From contig NZ_RJJE01000017.1 of the NCBI RefSeq assembly GCF_003721565.1, positions 124,001 through 188,000 on the forward strand: DNA of 64,000 nt, given 5' to 3'. The notes beneath the pieces are model-generated. The model had not been told where the DNA came from. It saw nothing but the letters and a program-made list of their open reading frames with translations, and searched no databases. This stretch comes from Rufibacter immobilis (GTDB taxonomy: Bacteria > Bacteroidota > Bacteroidia > Cytophagales > Hymenobacteraceae). Both the position numbers and the translations under genes were made by a program. Positions 60,042 through 64,000 of the stretch are shown here, one piece after another; positions within the stretch are counted from its first letter, which is position 1, and every line of letters starts with the position of its first letter.

Positions 60042-62492
60042 ATGCATAAAAAAATTACCCTTTTCAGCTTCTTCTTTCTGTTCTTTGTGCAGGTCTCCTT
60101 TGCCCAACGCCATACCTCAGCGGTAAGAGGAACGATTCTACAGGAAAACGGAGTTCCGCTTGCCTTTGCCACTGTGGCACTGGTAGGTACTTCTTATGGT
60201 ACTTCCACCAACGAGGATGGAACCTATGAGTTAAAGCCTCTGGCCGAGGGAACTTACCAAATCAGAATCTCCATGATTGGGTTCCAGACCATTGACAAGA
60301 AGTTCCAGTTGCAGAGCAACCAGGCCCTGGAGCTGTCCTTCTCCATGAAACCCGTGACCAACCAGATAGGCCAGGTGGAAGTTTTTGGCGAACGTGAAAA
60401 GCAGCCAGAAAAATTAGATGCCATTACCCGTCTGCCGCTTAAACCCATTGACCAGATTCAGTCTATCTCTGTTATCTCAGACAGATTAATTGAGCAGCAA
60501 GGAGCACTTACGGTGATGGAAGCCGCCCGTAACGTGCCTGGTGTGTACACTTACGCTACCTACGGCGGGGTACGCGAAAGTATCTCTTCCCGTGGTTTCA
60601 GAGGAATTCCTACCTTAAAGAATGGGGTACGTGTGCAAACTGACTTCAGAGGAATGGGCTTCATAACAGATATGCAGGGTGTTGAAAGTATTCAGGTTCT
60701 CAAGGGATCTAGCGCCGTTACCATGGGAGCAGCCACTGATTTAGGTGGGCCAGGGGGCATTGTGAACGTAGTCACCAAAACACCAAAATTTGAGAATTCA
60801 GGTAATGTCTCTATGCGAGTAGGCAGCTGGGGGCTGGTAAGGCCTACTTTTGATGTGCAGAATGTTCTGAATGAAGCAGGAACGGTTGCTTTCCGTCTCA
60901 ATGGAGCTTATGAGACTGGTGGGAAATACCGCGCGCACATGAGCAATGAGTCTTTCTATATCAACCCATCTTTGGAGTGGCGGCCAAATGCAAAAACCAC
61001 TATCACTTTGGAGATGGATTATTTGAATGACAACCAGTCTATTGATGCCGGGACGGTTAACATGTCAGTAGGAAACGTAGCCAATGAAATATTTGATATA
61101 CCTAATGACATGAACCTGGGCTTCAGGTCAGACATTCAGATTGTAAAGCACACAACTTACGCTGCCCGATTCAAAAGATATTTGGACGATGAAAACAAGC
61201 TCTACCTGAGAGGTGCTTATTTCCAGTCAGATTATGACCAAGATGCAATCAGAACTTCATTAACAGCTCTACCTAAATCTGATGGGGTTAATGATAGACA
61301 GGTAACCAGATTCAAACGTTCTATTGGGCACAACCAAACCCGGATTGATAAGAACAAAGTGATCCAAATGGATTTAGTGGGCGATGAAATTGCAACCGGG
61401 CCTATCCGGCATACCTTCCAAGTAGGAGTTGACTTCCGTATCACAGATTTAAGACAACCTACTTTCAATACCATTGCAATTCCTGGAGAGATAGACATTC
61501 TGGATCCAAGCACAATTACCAATGATTTGCCAGCGGGAACGCCTAATTTTACATCTACAGGAGGCACCCAAGGCTATGATACCAGAATGGGAGTAACTAT
61601 CCAAGATGTGATTCATATAACCAATTGGGTGAAAGTATTTGGAGGAATCAGATACAGCACTAACCAGAGCAATTCTCCTACCTCTTCGCTCATCAGTAGG
61701 TCAAAATACTGGAATCCGTTGGCAGGGGTAATGTTTACGGTAAAACCAGGGCTTAACGTGTTTGGCTCCTACACCAACAGTACTGCGCCTGAAAGCGCTA
61801 CTCAAATGGATGAAGCCGGTAATACCTTTGGTAATTCTACCATTGATCAGTGGGAGACAGGTTTAAAATCTGAGTGGTTAAACCAGCGCTTGCGTTTCAA
61901 CCTGACTCTCTATAGAATTCACGAGCAGAATATCGTGCAACAGCTGTATGACATCAACAACCAGCCTGTTTTAGTGAATGGCAGAGCTGTTTACCGTCAA
62001 GCTGGAGATGATATCAGAAAAGGAGCAGAAGTGGAGTTGACTGGCCGGGTGCTTGAGAATCTGGAAGTGATTGTAGGATATTCTTACATTGACGCAAAGT
62101 TCAAGAATACTTTGGTTAATGTAGAAGGTTCAGCGCCAAATAACACTCCTAAACATACTTACAATGCTTGGGCAAACTACAGAATCAATATGGGAGCTAT
62201 GAGAGGTGTGAACTTGGGGGTAGGAGTGTACTATATAGGCAAACGTCCTTACAACGACTGGACACAAGCAGGTTACCTTACCCATGGTGTAGACACTAGC
62301 AAAAAGCCCTGGTATAACAAAGCCTACACTACGGTTAATGCTCAGTTAGGCTATGAGTTTGGCCAGAATTGGGGAGTGCGTGTTCTTTTCAACAACATTC
62401 TGGATGAAGTAGGTTATGACGCATACCGCACCTCTTTCATTGACAGAATCCAACCCAGAAACTTCTCCGGAACCGTTACCTACCGCTTTTAA
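60042..62492 (+). CDS. TonB-dependent siderophore receptor
   Basis: The 816-residue outer-membrane receptor has signal MHKKITLFSFFFLFFVQVSF ending AQ/RH, then a carboxypeptidase-regulatory-like domain (about 25-105; LPLAFATVALVGTSYGTSTN-like text, DGTYELKPLAEGTYQIRISM). The plug follows (TRLPLKPIDQIQSISVISDR, VMEAARNVPGVYTYATYGGV, SRGFRGIPTLKNGVRVQTDF, GSSAVTMGAATDLGGPGGIV), then a 22-strand barrel (GVFGSYTNSTAPESATQMDE, TIDQWETGLKSEWLNQRLRF) ending NFSGTVTYRF with the terminal Phe. The siderophore-receptor subfamily imports ferric siderophores. The downstream PepSY gene, 85 bp away, supports iron uptake and reduction as the role. I chose ATG 60042 because it gives a proper signal peptide. 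Confidence 0.9.
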   Translation: MHKKITLFSFFFLFFVQVSFAQRHTSAVRGTILQENGVPLAFATVALVGTSYGTSTNEDGTYELKPLAEGTYQIRISMIGFQTIDKKFQLQSNQALELSFSMKPVTNQIGQVEVFGEREKQPEKLDAITRLPLKPIDQIQSISVISDRLIEQQGALTVMEAARNVPGVYTYATYGGVRESISSRGFRGIPTLKNGVRVQTDFRGMGFITDMQGVESIQVLKGSSAVTMGAATDLGGPGGIVNVVTKTPKFENSGNVSMRVGSWGLVRPTFDVQNVLNEAGTVAFRLNGAYETGGKYRAHMSNESFYINPSLEWRPNAKTTITLEMDYLNDNQSIDAGTVNMSVGNVANEIFDIPNDMNLGFRSDIQIVKHTTYAARFKRYLDDENKLYLRGAYFQSDYDQDAIRTSLTALPKSDGVNDRQVTRFKRSIGHNQTRIDKNKVIQMDLVGDEIATGPIRHTFQVGVDFRITDLRQPTFNTIAIPGEIDILDPSTITNDLPAGTPNFTSTGGTQGYDTRMGVTIQDVIHITNWVKVFGGIRYSTNQSNSPTSSLISRSKYWNPLAGVMFTVKPGLNVFGSYTNSTAPESATQMDEAGNTFGNSTIDQWETGLKSEWLNQRLRFNLTLYRIHEQNIVQQLYDINNQPVLVNGRAVYRQAGDDIRKGAEVELTGRVLENLEVIVGYSYIDAKFKNTLVNVEGSAPNNTPKHTYNAWANYRINMGAMRGVNLGVGVYYIGKRPYNDWTQAGYLTHGVDTSKKPWYNKAYTTVNAQLGYEFGQNWGVRVLFNNILDEVGYDAYRTSFIDRIQPRNFSGTVTYRF

Positions 62493-62577
62493 TATTTAAG
62501 TTCCTATTAACGTCCAATAGCTGCCGGTGCCTGGGTGCCGGCAGCTTTGCTGCTAAAAAACATAACCTTAAACTTAT

Positions 62578-63900
62578 ATGAAAAAGGAGTTCACCTGGCG
62601 AAAATTGTTCAATGACATCCACCTGTGGCTGGGGCTGGCCAGCGGGTTGGTGCTGTTTGTGGTCTGCCTTACCGGCACCATCTTCACGTTCCACACAGAA
62701 ATTGAGGAAATGCTGGAGCCCGAGAAATACGAGGTGCAGGTACCGGCCAACGCAGTAGCACTCTCGCCAGATGAACTGATCAGTAAAGTTGAGAAAGCCC
62801 AGAAAGGGAAAGTGACCGCCCTGCAAATCGTGCAGGACCCTGCCAAGCCATACCGGCTCACCCTGAAGAAAGAAGAAGGCAAGCGTGGCGGGGCCGAAGG
62901 CGGGAAAGCCAAAGGAGAGGGAGCGTCTAAAGCCATAGCGGGCGCACCAGGGGCCGGAGGCAAAGGCGGCGAAGGCCGTAAAGGCGGCAAAGGTGTTCCG
63001 GGCGGCGGCGGTCCCGGGGGCGGACGCGGTACCGTTTATCTGGTAAACCAATACACCGGCGAAATCAAAGGCACCACCGAAGGCCCGGCCAGCAAGTTCT
63101 TCCACACCGTAGAAGACCTGCACCGTACGCTCATGGTAAAAGGAGAGCAGGGCCAACTGAACTGGGGCAAGATTGTGGTAGGTGCATCTACCATCATCTT
63201 CGTGTTCCTCATCTTGACTGGTTTGGTGATCTGGTTCCCCAAGAAAATCAAAAACTGGAAGCAGGGGCTCAAAATCAAAACCAGCGGCAACTGGAAACGC
63301 ACCAACCATGACCTGCACAATACCCTCGGCTTCTATTCTTCCATGCTGCTCCTGATCATGGCTTTAACCGGCCTCTGCTGGTCGTTTGAGTGGTACCGTG
63401 ATGGTGCCAGCGCCGTGTTGGGAGACAAGATCTTCAAACAACGCGGCGAAAAACCGCTTGATTCTAACCCACGTCCAGCCAATGCCCAGAAACTGGCGGT
63501 GGCAGATTACATCAGAATCACCAATGGGATTCTGCCCTATGAAGGGAATTACCGCATCACCTTGCCCACCGATTCTACCAGCGCCGTGGTGCTGAGCAAG
63601 AGCGAGAGCGGATTCTTCGCCCCATCGGCGGCCGACAAGGTGCAGTTAGACCAGCACACCGGGGAGTCCCTGAAGGTGGAGAAGTTTGAGGAGAAGCCGT
63701 TCAATGAGCAGGTAGCTGCCTCGGTGAGAGCCCTCCATTTAGGCGAAGTTTTCGGGACGTTCTCCAAAATCATTTACTTCATCGCCTGTCTTATTGCCAC
63801 CAGCTTGCCTATCACGGGTACCTTTATCTGGCTGAACAAGCTGAAGAAGAAGCCCAAGAAAAAGATGCCTTACGTGAAACCATCGGTTTCCAGAGTTTAG
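62578..63900 (+). CDS. PepSY-associated membrane protein (iron-related reductase partner)
   Basis: The 440-residue inner-membrane protein has four membrane helices (about 17-37, 200-222, 255-275, 395-415) and PepSY domains between them (LTGTIFTFHTEIEEMLEPEK; VADYIRITNGILPYEGNYRI). The opening WRKLFNDIHLWLGLASGLVL and the His-containing helices (HDLHNTLGFYSSMLLLIMAL, VRALHLGEVFGTFSKIIYFI) are typical of this family, often found next to siderophore receptors and thought to reduce or release iron in the periplasm. An unusual Gly/Lys-rich insertion of about 50 residues (near 97-148, GGAEGGKAKGEGASKAIAGA and onward) interrupts the first periplasmic domain. Probably cotranscribed with the receptor. 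Confidence 0.88.
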   Translation: MKKEFTWRKLFNDIHLWLGLASGLVLFVVCLTGTIFTFHTEIEEMLEPEKYEVQVPANAVALSPDELISKVEKAQKGKVTALQIVQDPAKPYRLTLKKEEGKRGGAEGGKAKGEGASKAIAGAPGAGGKGGEGRKGGKGVPGGGGPGGGRGTVYLVNQYTGEIKGTTEGPASKFFHTVEDLHRTLMVKGEQGQLNWGKIVVGASTIIFVFLILTGLVIWFPKKIKNWKQGLKIKTSGNWKRTNHDLHNTLGFYSSMLLLIMALTGLCWSFEWYRDGASAVLGDKIFKQRGEKPLDSNPRPANAQKLAVADYIRITNGILPYEGNYRITLPTDSTSAVVLSKSESGFFAPSAADKVQLDQHTGESLKVEKFEEKPFNEQVAASVRALHLGEVFGTFSKIIYFIACLIATSLPITGTFIWLNKLKKKPKKKMPYVKPSVSRV

Positions 63901-63907
63901 TGCACGT

Positions 63908-63952
63908 TTCCGTTTAGGGGCTGTTTTTCCAAAAAGAGCCCCTAAACAGAAA
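63908..63952. repeat. Host palindrome family copy
   Basis: TTCCGTTTAGGGGCTGTTTT / AAAAAGAGCCCCTAAACAGAA. Confidence 0.88.
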
Positions 63953-63979
63953 AGGTAAGTTTAGCGGTACAACAAAAGG

Positions 63980-64000
63980 GCCTGCATATTGTATGCAGGC
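63980..64000. terminator. Probable terminator, cut by window edge
   Basis: GCCTGCATATTGTATGCAGG preceded by AAAAGG. The expected T run lies beyond the window. Confidence 0.55.

Noticed and set aside
4821-63952. Calling every GTTTAGGGGC palindrome a rho-independent terminator
   Set aside because: The T run is inside the stem and the sequence after the stem is TAAACG, not a T run; several copies lie upstream of genes or beside real terminators.

Overview
The window looks like chromosome of a Bacteroidota bacterium, most likely Cytophagales/Hymenobacteraceae (Rufibacter-, Nibribacter- or Pontibacter-like). The evidence is Bacteroidota -7 boxes (TAnnTTTG) in front of several genes, a type IX secretion (T9SS) sorting tail, a TonB-dependent receptor with a carboxypeptidase-regulatory N-terminus, delta-60 repeats, and families such as DUF3943, DUF4256 and DUF4260. 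Most of the window is GC-rich housekeeping DNA. It is interrupted by AT-rich accessory patches at about 1-2.5 kb, 25.3-28.5 kb and 46.9-51.9 kb. There is no single large operon. Almost every intergenic gap carries a copy of one palindrome family (arms GTTTAGGGGC / GCCCCTAAAC).

Region by region. 1-2.4 kb: the 5' part of a secreted delta-60 repeat protein whose signal-peptide codons contain an (AT)7 tract that puts the gene out of frame (possible phase variation). 2.5-4.8 kb: a dead IS5-type element and a dead REP-associated transposase flanked by its REP-like palindromes. 4.9-24.9 kb: UvrA-like ATPase, pirin, MscS channel, GH8 lipoprotein, an operon of ATP-grasp ligase / alpha-E / transglutaminase / zinc peptidase, a disordered Gly-rich protein, alpha/beta hydrolases, an erythromycin-esterase homologue, a PD-(D/E)XK-like protein, DUF4260 and a CheB scar. 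25.3-28.4 kb: an AT-rich two-gene module, a DUF2290 protein plus an SF1 helicase. 28.5-46.4 kb: SNF2 helicase, LD-carboxypeptidase, GH43, M3 peptidase, MsrB, DUF3943 outer-membrane protein, a HipA-like kinase with DUF3037, several small hypotheticals, DUF4256 and a T9SS cargo protein.

46.6-53.7 kb is the most striking part: an integron-like gene-cassette array. Six AT-rich cassettes lie in one orientation. They are separated by attC-like sites whose R'' box is the exact complement of the first bases of the same cassette, which is the defining signature of integron cassettes. The array lies immediately downstream of a tyrosine recombinase with two HARP-like N-terminal repeats and no IntI-specific insertion. 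Next to it is tRNA-Glu. An IS110-family element sits exactly at the G/TT recombination point of one attC. The loop of its putative bridge RNA matches both flanks of that site. One cassette has no ORF but carries two copies of the host palindrome family.

53.8-64 kb: a hypothetical protein, DUF84 (ITP/XTP) phosphatase, a tricorn-like S41 protease, and a siderophore receptor followed by a PepSY membrane protein (iron uptake).
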